Assembly (NCBI GenBank): GCA_958295865.1
Contig: CATQHF010000003.1
Coordinates: forward strand, 1 to 64,000
DNA length: 64,000 bases
Source: an uncultured Dehalococcoidia bacterium
GTDB lineage: Bacteria > Chloroflexota > Dehalococcoidia > Lucifugimonadales > JADFKI01
Direction of reading: 5' to 3'
Shown: piece after piece, positions 50,778-57,907 of the stretch
Position numbering within the stretch: position 1 is the stretch's first letter
How the letters are laid out: each line of letters starts with the position of its first letter
Translations under genes and position numbers: made by a program
Notes under the pieces: model-generated
Seen by the model: the letters and a program-made list of their open reading frames with translations, nothing else
Databases searched by the model: none
Told to the model about the DNA's origin: nothing

Positions 50778-50875
50778 CGCCTTGCTTGCGGAGAGTTGGT
50801 AGTTCGTTGGGGGGTACGTCCAGCAGGTTGGTTAGGATGTCGTCGGTGTGTTCGCTGTATAGGGGGGCGATGGGT
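50767..50875 (-). pseudogene. Remnant of a CaiB/BaiF gene (3' end only)
   Basis: On the minus strand the segment encodes APLYSEHTDDILTNLLDV, then PPNELPTLRKQGVIV and a stop. It matches the last 33 or so codons of the intact gene at 51850-53046 nearly base for base (one Ser to Pro difference in the visible part). The upstream part of the gene is absent. Confidence 0.85.
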
Positions 50876-50959
50876 GTGCGTTGTAGCAAAGCGCCTTAAC
50901 GGTGAAGGGTTCTTGTTGACGGCTTATCCTGCGGATTACATAAAGCAAGGGGAACTGAT

Positions 50960-51172
50960 ATGGAAGAAATAAAGGTCTATTATGACCGCACGGGCGAGAC
51001 TCTTACGGTCTGGTTTGGCAATCCGAAGGATGAATACATCTGTGAGGAAACGCGGGAAGAGGTCATATTGATGAAGGACAAAGCGGGGAATGTGATCGGT
51101 TTTGAGAAGTTGCATGTTTCCGCGCCTTCGTCTGACCGGGTGAAGTTCACATTTGAAGAGTTTGCCTTTTGA
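50960..51172 (+). CDS. DUF2283 protein, copy b
   Basis: The 70-residue paralogue of the protein at 50544, with IKVYYDRTGETLTVWFGNP and EEVILMKDKAGNVIGFEKL. Its natural C-terminus KFTFEEFAF is kept. At DNA level the first 150 or so bases of the two copies are close to identical, and both are preceded by AAGCAAG-GGG-CTGATATG, so the duplication includes the translation start. After the stop, GCTTCTAAACT matches the junction sequence at the end of copy a. Confidence 0.78.
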   Translation: MEEIKVYYDRTGETLTVWFGNPKDEYICEETREEVILMKDKAGNVIGFEKLHVSAPSSDRVKFTFEEFAF

Positions 51173-51231
51173 TGCACTGCTTCTAAACTGGTACAATTCC
51201 ATCTGAAAGATTTCCAGTCAGAGGGCGTATC

Positions 51232-51489
51232 ATGTACAGCACAGAAGTTGAGAAATGGCTTGATGAGGTGGCAGAAAGGGATGAGCGCCTTTATGAACTA
51301 TACGGGAAGCCTCACGAATATGTACACGAAGGCGAGTACATAGCCATAGGGTCTGACGGAAGAACCATTATCTCAACCGATCCTGACTATGTGCTGATAC
51401 GGGCGGTCGAGACCTTCGGTAGGGGCAACTTTGCGCTCACGCGCATTGGGCATAAGGCGTTTGGTCAATGGCTCACACTCAGCCCATAA
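51232..51489 (+). CDS. Small DUF5678-like protein, partner of the retropepsin-like gene
   Basis: The 85-residue acidic protein has a helical N-terminus (EKWLDEVAERDERLYELYG) and a beta-rich part (EGEYIAIGSDGRTIISTDPDYVLIRAVETF). It resembles DUF5678 proteins (GKYVAI, then an 'is it on' strand and a helix), which commonly precede clan AA aspartic-protease-like genes. The two genes overlap by 22 bases. Role unknown; the constant pairing suggests that this is a cognate substrate, inhibitor or antitoxin of the protease-like protein. Confidence 0.65.
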   Translation: MYSTEVEKWLDEVAERDERLYELYGKPHEYVHEGEYIAIGSDGRTIISTDPDYVLIRAVETFGRGNFALTRIGHKAFGQWLTLSP

Positions 51490-51833
51490 TCAGCGACAGG
51501 TATCCGTACTTGCGGGTTCATATTCGTATTCGTGCCTGGGAGCGTGAGGCTTATGCACTGCTAGACACAGGCTTTACCGGAAACCTTGTCGTTCCTGTTA
51601 ATGAGCTGACGCAAGCGATTGGCTTACCTGACAGTCGTACCGGATGGACCTTGGCTGACGGTTCCATGGTTGCCTCTTCGATTTATGTGGGCAGCGTTCA
51701 GATTTCTGAACTTCCTGCGATTGGTGGGATAGGTATTACTTTCCTAGGCGATGAATGCATCATGGGAAGGGGTTTGATTGACAGATACCGAATCACTTTT
51801 GACCATGGCGAGAGATTGATTGTGAATCTGTAA
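51468..51833 (+). CDS. Retropepsin-like aspartic protease domain protein (clan AA)
   Basis: The 121-residue protein has the single-lobe aspartic protease layout. The active-site phrase is YALLDTGFTGNLVVPV (DTG, residues about 33-35). The flap region is WTLADGSMVASSIYVGSV and the second conserved block is ITFLGDECIMGRGLIDRYRITFDH. A dimer would be needed to form a complete active site. Similar single-domain proteins are widespread in cyanobacteria and Chloroflexi, next to DUF5678-like genes. It is encoded convergently with the caiB gene on the other strand. Confidence 0.82.
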   Translation: MAHTQPIISDRYPYLRVHIRIRAWEREAYALLDTGFTGNLVVPVNELTQAIGLPDSRTGWTLADGSMVASSIYVGSVQISELPAIGGIGITFLGDECIMGRGLIDRYRITFDHGERLIVNL

Positions 51834-51849
51834 TCATGAATTGACGCTT

Positions 51850-53046
51850 CTAGACTATGACGCCTTGCTTGCGGAGGGTTGGTAGTTCGTTGGGGGATAC
51901 ATCTAGCAGGTTGGTTAGGATGTCGTCGGTGTGTTCGCTGTATAGGGGGGCGGGGGTGACTTCGACGGGGGATTTGTCCAGCTTGATGGGGCAGCCTATC
52001 ATCTGGTAGTTGCCGCGCGCGGGGTCGTTCACGTCGACTATCATTTCGCGGGCTGCCAGATGCTCGTTGGAGAGCACTTCTTCGGGGCTGATGACCGCGC
52101 CGCACCAGACGCCCGCAGCAGCCAACGCCTGCATTGCCTCGTACTTGTCGCGCCCGCTTGACCATTCGCTGATGATTGCCAGCACCTCGTCGGAGCGTTC
52201 ACTGCGCGCGGCGTCGGTGGAGTAGCTTTCGTCGCCGATGAGGTCGGCGCGTCCTATGACGGCGAGGACGGTTTCCCAGAGCGCGCCCGCGATGTGAATC
52301 ATCACATAGTCGTCGGAGCCGCCGGGATGGCACGGGAATACCATGGGGATGCCGCTGCCGCCTCGGTCGCCGGGGCGAATGTTGGGAGCGCCGAGCGATA
52401 GGCTGCGTATTAGGCGGTAGCGCAGCAGGTTGACGATGCCGTCTTGCATGGAGACTTCAAGGTGCTGTCCTTCGCCGCTGCTGTCACGATGTCGGAGGGC
52501 GGCTAGGATGCCGATGGCGGTGTGCAAGCCTGTACCGGAGTCGCCCGCGCCGATGGGGGATGCTAGGGGCGGCCTGTCGGGGTAGCCGTTGGATGCGAGC
52601 GCGCCGCCTGTTGCCTGAGCGGCGAGCTCAAAGCTGCGGTACTCGCTCCAGGGGCCGTACTCGCCGAAGCCCTTGATGCTGGCGTGGATGACGCGGGGGT
52701 TCAGCTCGTTCAGGCGGGCGTAGCCGATGCCGAGCCGCTCCATGACGCCCTTGGAGAAGTTTTCCAGCACGACGTCTGCCCAGAGGACGAGCTTTTCGAA
52801 GAGCTGCTTGCCGCGTTCGTTCTTGAGGTTCAGGGTGAGGGCGCGCTTGTTGTTGTTGAAGATGGTGTAATATACGCTGTCGATGCCGTCGATGTGCGCC
52901 TGTTCCCAACGGGTGTTGTCGCCTCCGGCGGTGTCTTCCAGCTTGATTACATCCGCGCCGAGAAAGGCGAGCAGCTGGGCGCATGATGGGCCTGCCTGCA
53001 CGCGGCTCATGTCCAGAATCTTGACTCCTGCAAGCGCCTTGTCCAT
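51850..53046 (-). CDS. CaiB/BaiF CoA-transferase, second paralogue
   Basis: A 398-residue class III CoA-transferase with ILDMSRVQAGPSCAQLLAFLGADVIKLE at the start and GDSGTGLHTAIGILAALRHR in the middle. The Asp of GDSG is again residue 169, as in the paralogue at 8264 and in Oxalobacter formyl-CoA transferase. It has RGGSGIP where Frc has its glycine loop, so it is nearer to Frc in this part than the other copy. It lies 50 bases after fmt in the mutS2-DUF192-fmt direction. Its 3' end exists again as a fragment at 50767-50875. Confidence 0.92.
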   Translation of the reverse strand: MDKALAGVKILDMSRVQAGPSCAQLLAFLGADVIKLEDTAGGDNTRWEQAHIDGIDSVYYTIFNNNKRALTLNLKNERGKQLFEKLVLWADVVLENFSKGVMERLGIGYARLNELNPRVIHASIKGFGEYGPWSEYRSFELAAQATGGALASNGYPDRPPLASPIGAGDSGTGLHTAIGILAALRHRDSSGEGQHLEVSMQDGIVNLLRYRLIRSLSLGAPNIRPGDRGGSGIPMVFPCHPGGSDDYVMIHIAGALWETVLAVIGRADLIGDESYSTDAARSERSDEVLAIISEWSSGRDKYEAMQALAAAGVWCGAVISPEEVLSNEHLAAREMIVDVNDPARGNYQMIGCPIKLDKSPVEVTPAPLYSEHTDDILTNLLDVSPNELPTLRKQGVIV

Positions 53047-53096
53047 GTTACACCTCCGCGTAGCTGTCAGGTTTTCGTTTAGGCTTATGGATTATA

Positions 53097-54050
53097 TCAG
53101 GATGCGGCGAGTTGCGAACCTGTGAAGTCGCTGTATCCGCGCATGAAATCGCTGATGTCTGTTGCCTGACGCCCTTCGAGTTGGATGCGCCGGAGCAGCA
53201 GAGCGCCGTTTCCGGTTGCGACGCCGATGCCTTGTGGCAGCGCGACGACAGCGCCCGGGGGGCTTCCTGTGTCCAATTCCAGCGCGGACGCTTGGATTAT
53301 TTTGAGTCGCTTATCGTTCCAGCGGGTGGAGCTGCCGGGCCAGGGGTGGTAGGCGCGCACTTGGCGGGCGATGCTCGCGGCGGGGCGGTTCCAGTCTATC
53401 GCGCCGTCTTCGCGGGTGAGCAGGCTTGTGATGGTGGCGTGGGCTTCGTTTTGCGGGGTGGGCGCAATGTCGTTGACGCGCCAGCGCGGGAGGATGTCGG
53501 TTAGCAGGCGCGCGCCCATCTCAAACAGCCGCGCGGTGAGCTCGGGCGTCGTTTCCTCCGCGCGGATGGCTGTTTGTCGCTGCGCGACGATGGGGCCGGA
53601 GTCCATGCCTTCGTCAAGCAGTATGACGGTTGCGCCGGTGGTGGCGTCGCCTTGCAGGATGGCGGTCGCGACGGGTGAGGGGCCGCGATGTCTTGGCAGG
53701 AGCGACGGATGTATGTTCAATGCGCCGAGGGGCGGCACGGCTAGGGTGTCGGCGGGCAGGAACAAGCCATAGGCGACTACGATGATAAGGTCGGGGCGCA
53801 GGGATGCGATGCGCCGACGCGCTTTGGCGTCTCGGCGGAGGGATGCGGGCTGGAATATGGGCAAGCCGCGTTCAATCGCAGCTTGCTTTACGGGGGGCGC
53901 GGCAAGGCGTCTGCCACGACCTGCTTGGCGGTCGGGCCGGGTATAGACGCCGACGATGTCGCAGTTGGCGTCTATGAGCGCGGTGAGCGCGGGCACGGCG
54001 AATACGGGCGTTCCCATGAACACGACTTTCAACGGCGCGTGGTTACTCAT
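53097..54050 (-). CDS. fmt: Methionyl-tRNA formyltransferase
   Basis: Fmt formylates initiator Met-tRNA with 10-formyl-tetrahydrofolate. The 317-residue protein has VVFMGTPVFAVPAL at the start and VVAYGLFLPADTL. The catalytic segment is GALNIHPSLLPRHRGPSPVATAILQGD, with Asn, His and later Asp in LLDEGMDSGPIVAQ. A C-terminal OB-like domain follows. The start overlaps the DUF192 gene by eight bases. The usual partner def (deformylase) is not in the window. Confidence 0.96.
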   Translation of the reverse strand: MSNHAPLKVVFMGTPVFAVPALTALIDANCDIVGVYTRPDRQAGRGRRLAAPPVKQAAIERGLPIFQPASLRRDAKARRRIASLRPDLIIVVAYGLFLPADTLAVPPLGALNIHPSLLPRHRGPSPVATAILQGDATTGATVILLDEGMDSGPIVAQRQTAIRAEETTPELTARLFEMGARLLTDILPRWRVNDIAPTPQNEAHATITSLLTREDGAIDWNRPAASIARQVRAYHPWPGSSTRWNDKRLKIIQASALELDTGSPPGAVVALPQGIGVATGNGALLLRRIQLEGRQATDISDFMRGYSDFTGSQLAAS

Positions 54051-55158
54051 CGCAAACTCCTGATTCGCAGCAGGCGGCGAGTTCCGAGCGGATGTTGTGG
54101 AATTGTACGCCGTCGCCGACGGCGATGCCGAAGCGGTTCACCTCGCCTGCGTTGATTTCAAATGTGTATGCGGCGGGCGATGCGGATGTGAAGATTTCCA
54201 GCTCGGAGTTGGGGGTATTGGGCGGCTCGTGCGGCACGTTCTCGGTAAGGTCAACTACCGCGCAGTCAGCGCCAATCCACACGAAATCGAGGGGGAAGCG
54301 CATTCCTTTCATCCAGAAGGACGATGTACGCCCGTCGGGGAACAGGAAGAGCATGCCGGTCTGCGCGGCGAGGCTGTCGCGCTCGCCTAGTCCTTTGCTA
54401 CGCAGCTCGTCTGTGTCGGCGATTTCGGCGGTGAATGGAACGCCGCCTATCGTGACGACGGGGCTTGTTGGGGTTGGCGTTGGGGACGGCGTGGGCGTCG
54501 AGTGGGGGAGAGGTTCGGGAGCCGACAGTTTCGCATAAAGCAAGATGAAATCTCGGTTGCCCGCATCTTCGGCGAAGGCTTTGCCGTGGTCGGTGTTGAG
54601 CAGCGCATTATATTGGGGATTAGCGCTTCTTAACTCAGCCAGTTTGGTCTGCGTGAGGCTCTCGATGGCGTCGAACATAGCGTCTGCCTGCGCGCTGCAA
54701 ACGCCGCCATCTTCCATCTTTGTATAGACCGGCTCTGTGTAGCCTTCTAGGATGTCGTTCAGTGATGAGAAGGTTTTCAGCGCGCCGTAGCCGTCGTCGT
54801 GCGGCGTGTTCATGCAGTCGAGCAGCTCGGCTTCCGCGGCTTTGTGTGCGGGGTCGCTTTTTACCTCTTCGCCTAGTTCTGCCAGCATGTCAATCGCCAG
54901 ATCGAATTCAGCAATAATGTTGTCGGGCGACAGCGGCGGGGCGACCGTGGGCGTAGGCGGGATGGGTGTAGTAGTAGGCAAAGGTGTTGGAATTGCGGTC
55001 GCAGTGGCAACGGTAGGCGCTGTGGGTGTCGGCGGGATGTTGAGCGCAGGCGTACTTTGCGATTGTGTGGGCGATGCGGCGGGACTCACCGCACATCCGA
55101 ACCAAAGCGGCATTAGCGTGATGATGGTGACAGTGGCGGCTATCCTGAGCCGCATCAT
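54043..55158 (-). CDS. DUF192 lipoprotein
   Basis: The N-terminal signal peptide ends in a lipobox with Cys (LWFGC), followed by a long Thr/Pro/Ala linker, so the protein is lipid-anchored outside. A helical region of unknown identity follows (DNIIAEFDLAIDMLAELGEEV to LRSANPQYNALL). After a second Pro/Thr linker comes the DUF192 domain (FTAEIADTDELRSKGLGERDSL, GMLFLFPDGRTSSFWMKGMRFPLDFVWIG). The C-terminus has a CC...C motif (AACCESGVC). DUF192 proteins are small exported proteins of unknown function. ATG 55158 (MMRLRIA) is preferred to TTG 55173, which lies in the mutS2 stop region. Confidence 0.85.
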   Translation of the reverse strand: MMRLRIAATVTIITLMPLWFGCAVSPAASPTQSQSTPALNIPPTPTAPTVATATAIPTPLPTTTPIPPTPTVAPPLSPDNIIAEFDLAIDMLAELGEEVKSDPAHKAAEAELLDCMNTPHDDGYGALKTFSSLNDILEGYTEPVYTKMEDGGVCSAQADAMFDAIESLTQTKLAELRSANPQYNALLNTDHGKAFAEDAGNRDFILLYAKLSAPEPLPHSTPTPSPTPTPTSPVVTIGGVPFTAEIADTDELRSKGLGERDSLAAQTGMLFLFPDGRTSSFWMKGMRFPLDFVWIGADCAVVDLTENVPHEPPNTPNSELEIFTSASPAAYTFEINAGEVNRFGIAVGDGVQFHNIRSELAACCESGVCDE

Positions 55159-55165
55159 TGTTCTG

Positions 55166-57766
55166 CTATGCAAGATGCACTAGGGTTGCGCCGTCGCCGC
55201 CGCGCTCGCGGGCTTCGGCTTCGAATGAGCGGGCGAGCGGATGGCGTGTCAGATGCTCGCGGACGACATTTCGGAGGATGCCCTTGCCTCTGCCGTGTAT
55301 GATGCGGACGGAGTTGAAGCCGTCTCGCACCGCTTTGTCCAGGAATTGCTCAAGCTGGGCGAGGGATTCGTCGGCGCGCATGCCGCGAATGTCCAGTTCG
55401 GTTGAGTTCAGCATGGGGCCGATGTCGTAGCGGACTTCGGCTTTGGGCGGCTCGGGCTGCTGCTCTATGAGGGACAGGCGCGCCGGCTGGACTTGGATGC
55501 GGACATTGCCGATGCCGACATCGGCGTCTGCGCCGTCCTGTGGCAGCGACAGGAGCATGCCGCCAAGGTTGAGTCCGCGCACATATACCTTGTCGCCGAC
55601 GGCAAGGGGGCGTTGAGGCGCGCGGGCGGGCGCGGGCGCGGGCGGCATTGAGGCGCGCTCGGCGTCTATTTCGCCGCGCAGCCGGGCGATGTCGGCTTGC
55701 GTCATGGGCGCGGGCGCGCCTGTGGGGGAAGTCCAGGACAGGGCGGCTTCGGCGCGCTTGAGCTTGCGTCTCGCTTCGTCGTACTGAGCGAGCATGCCGC
55801 GCCGCATGCTGTCCAGCATGTCCTCGCGGTGGGTCAGCAGGTAGTCTATCTGCTCGTCGAGCTGCTGGCGCAATGCCTCCGCGTTGGCGCGCGACTGCTC
55901 GGTTTCTAGCAGCATCGTCTGCAATTGGTTGCGCTCGCGCTGCAATTCGGTTAGCCAGTCCTCAAAGCGCAGGTACTGCGGCTCGATGGATGCCTGGGCG
56001 TTTTGCATGATGTGTTCGGGCAAGCCGAGGCTTGCGGCGATTGCCATGGCGTAGCTGCGTCCGGGGACGCCGAGCGTGAGATGGTAGGTTGGCGTGAGGG
56101 AGTCGGCGTCGAGCTGGACGCTGGCGTTCATCATGCCGTCCGATGTCTCGGCGAATGCGGCGACGTTGCGGTGGTGCGTGGTTACTATGGTGGACACCTC
56201 GTTAGCGGCGAGGTGGTCGAGGATTGCCCTTGCCAGAGCGGAGCCTTCCTCGGCGTCGGTGCTGGTTCCAAGCTCGTCTAGCAGGACTAGGGATTCGGGC
56301 GTTGCCTCTGCCAGAATCTCGATGACGCTTCGCATGTGGGAGCTGAAGGTGGATACGGACTGCTCGATGCTCTGCTGGTCGCCGACATCGGCATAGACGC
56401 CGTCGAAGGTGGGCAGGACACTGCCATCGTCGGCGGGTATCTGCAAGCCGGCCTGGTGCATCAGGGCGAGCAGTCCGACGGTCTTCATCGCCACCGTTTT
56501 GCCGCCGGTGTTGGGGCCGGTGACGACAAGCACGGACCAGTCGGGGCCGATGTTCACATTGACGGGGACGGCGTCTCTGCCCAGCAGAGGATGGCGGGCA
56601 TTGATGAGTCGAACATTTTTGTCCTTTGTCCTTCGGTGAGTTCTGGAGTTCAGGGCGGATGGGTTTTCTTGCAGGCTTATCGTCTGGGTTTTTTGTCCTT
56701 TGTCCTTCGACGAGTTCGGGAGATTGGGATGAACGGGTTTTCCTGTGTGCTTATCGTCTGGGTTTTTTTGTCCTTTGTCCTTCGGCGAGTTCGGGAGTTC
56801 AGGATGAACGGGGTTTGTGAGCGTGGCGTCGCCTGGGGACATGGGGCGGATGCCGCGTATGGAGTAGCTGTATCTTGCGCGGGCGAGGATGAGGTCGAGG
56901 CGGGCGGTGAGTTCGCTGCCGCGCCTTATGTCGGGCGCAAGTTCGCCAACTAGGGTGGATATGTCGCGCAGCACCTGGCGAATTTCGCGCTCTTCGGCAA
57001 GCGCGAGTTCGCGCCAGGTGTTGCCGATTTCGACCGTGGAGAACGGCTCGATGAAGAGGGTAGCGCCGGTGTTGGATGCGTCGTGGACGATGCCGGGGAT
57101 GCGGCTACGCATTTCTGCCTTGACCTGCACGACGAGGCGGTCGTTGCGGATTGAGATTACATTGTCTTGCAGCGCATTGTCAGACTGCGATGCCTGGATG
57201 AGGGAGTTGAGGGAGTCGGTGACGCGCCGGTATGCCTGCCGTATCTGTGTGCGAAGGGCGCGCAGGGTGTGGGTGGCGTCGTCGCGCACTTCGCCCCTGT
57301 CGCCGATGCGGGATCGGATCTGGCGGGTGAGTTCGCGCAGGTTGGGTATGCTCTGTGCGATGTCGGCGAGTATCGGGGCGTACTGGCGCACGGCGAGGAT
57401 GCCGTTTTTGGCGCGCGCATGGACGTCGAGCGTCTGCGCGATGGCTAGGAGTTCCATGCCGGTGAGGATGCCGCCGATGGATGCGCGCACGACCGATTCG
57501 CCGATGTCGTCGGGGCTGTACATGTCCACTTCGCCGCTCCGGTCGAGCACGGCGCGTCCCTCGGCGGTCTCCTGCTGAAGCAGCTCGACTTCGTAGGCGT
57601 CGTAGGATGGTTGCAGGCTCAGGGCGAGTTGATGCGCGGGGAAGTATGAGGCGCGGTTGGCGACGCGCTCACGGATGGTGTGGAACTCCAGAAGCGCCTG
57701 GGTCTTGGCGCGTAGGACATTCCGTTCGGCGTCGGGGTCTGAGTTGTACTCTTGCTGTGTTTGCAT
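55166..57766 (-). CDS. mutS2: MutS2 endonuclease with a repeat-derived insertion
   Basis: MutS2 lacks the mismatch-binding domain, and acts against recombination intermediates and in ribosome rescue. Walker A is VVTGPNTGGKTVAMKT, Walker B is ESLVLLDELGTSTDAEEGS, and TTHH follows. A long coiled coil (about 610-700) leads to the C-terminal Smr nuclease domain (ELDIRGMRADESLAQLEQFL, HGRGKGILRNVV). The protein is 866 aa, about 70 more than usual. The excess lies at residues 317-384, between SPGDATL and VRLINARHPLLG, and is encoded by 2.7 tandem copies of a 74-75 bp repeat. The reading frame stays open and both flanking blocks are intact, so the protein is probably functional. Confidence 0.95.
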   Translation of the reverse strand: MQTQQEYNSDPDAERNVLRAKTQALLEFHTIRERVANRASYFPAHQLALSLQPSYDAYEVELLQQETAEGRAVLDRSGEVDMYSPDDIGESVVRASIGGILTGMELLAIAQTLDVHARAKNGILAVRQYAPILADIAQSIPNLRELTRQIRSRIGDRGEVRDDATHTLRALRTQIRQAYRRVTDSLNSLIQASQSDNALQDNVISIRNDRLVVQVKAEMRSRIPGIVHDASNTGATLFIEPFSTVEIGNTWRELALAEEREIRQVLRDISTLVGELAPDIRRGSELTARLDLILARARYSYSIRGIRPMSPGDATLTNPVHPELPNSPKDKGQKNPDDKHTGKPVHPNLPNSSKDKGQKTQTISLQENPSALNSRTHRRTKDKNVRLINARHPLLGRDAVPVNVNIGPDWSVLVVTGPNTGGKTVAMKTVGLLALMHQAGLQIPADDGSVLPTFDGVYADVGDQQSIEQSVSTFSSHMRSVIEILAEATPESLVLLDELGTSTDAEEGSALARAILDHLAANEVSTIVTTHHRNVAAFAETSDGMMNASVQLDADSLTPTYHLTLGVPGRSYAMAIAASLGLPEHIMQNAQASIEPQYLRFEDWLTELQRERNQLQTMLLETEQSRANAEALRQQLDEQIDYLLTHREDMLDSMRRGMLAQYDEARRKLKRAEAALSWTSPTGAPAPMTQADIARLRGEIDAERASMPPAPAPARAPQRPLAVGDKVYVRGLNLGGMLLSLPQDGADADVGIGNVRIQVQPARLSLIEQQPEPPKAEVRYDIGPMLNSTELDIRGMRADESLAQLEQFLDKAVRDGFNSVRIIHGRGKGILRNVVREHLTRHPLARSFEAEARERGGDGATLVHLA
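56615..56818. repeat. Tandem 74-75 bp repeat inside mutS2
   Basis: GTCCTTTGTCCTTCG begins units at 56621, 56695 and 56770. Each continues with G-GAGTT-GGAG and ends near GCTTATCGTCTGGG. Total length is 204 bp, a multiple of three. Units 1 and 2 (in gene direction) read VHPELPNSPKDKGQK and VHPNLPNSSKDKGQK; the third is read in another frame (SALNSRTHRRTKDKN). Confidence 0.88.
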
Positions 57767-57907
57767 GCCGACATTTTATCAGGAATTGGGGGGCGGGGGC
57801 TATGATGGACGGGATGGACAGGATGGGTATTCTTGACCGAATTAGGCTTTGCTGTTACCGTCAAAATTGATTTTTGCTTGTCCCAAGATGTGCTAGAGGT
57901 GGCATCG

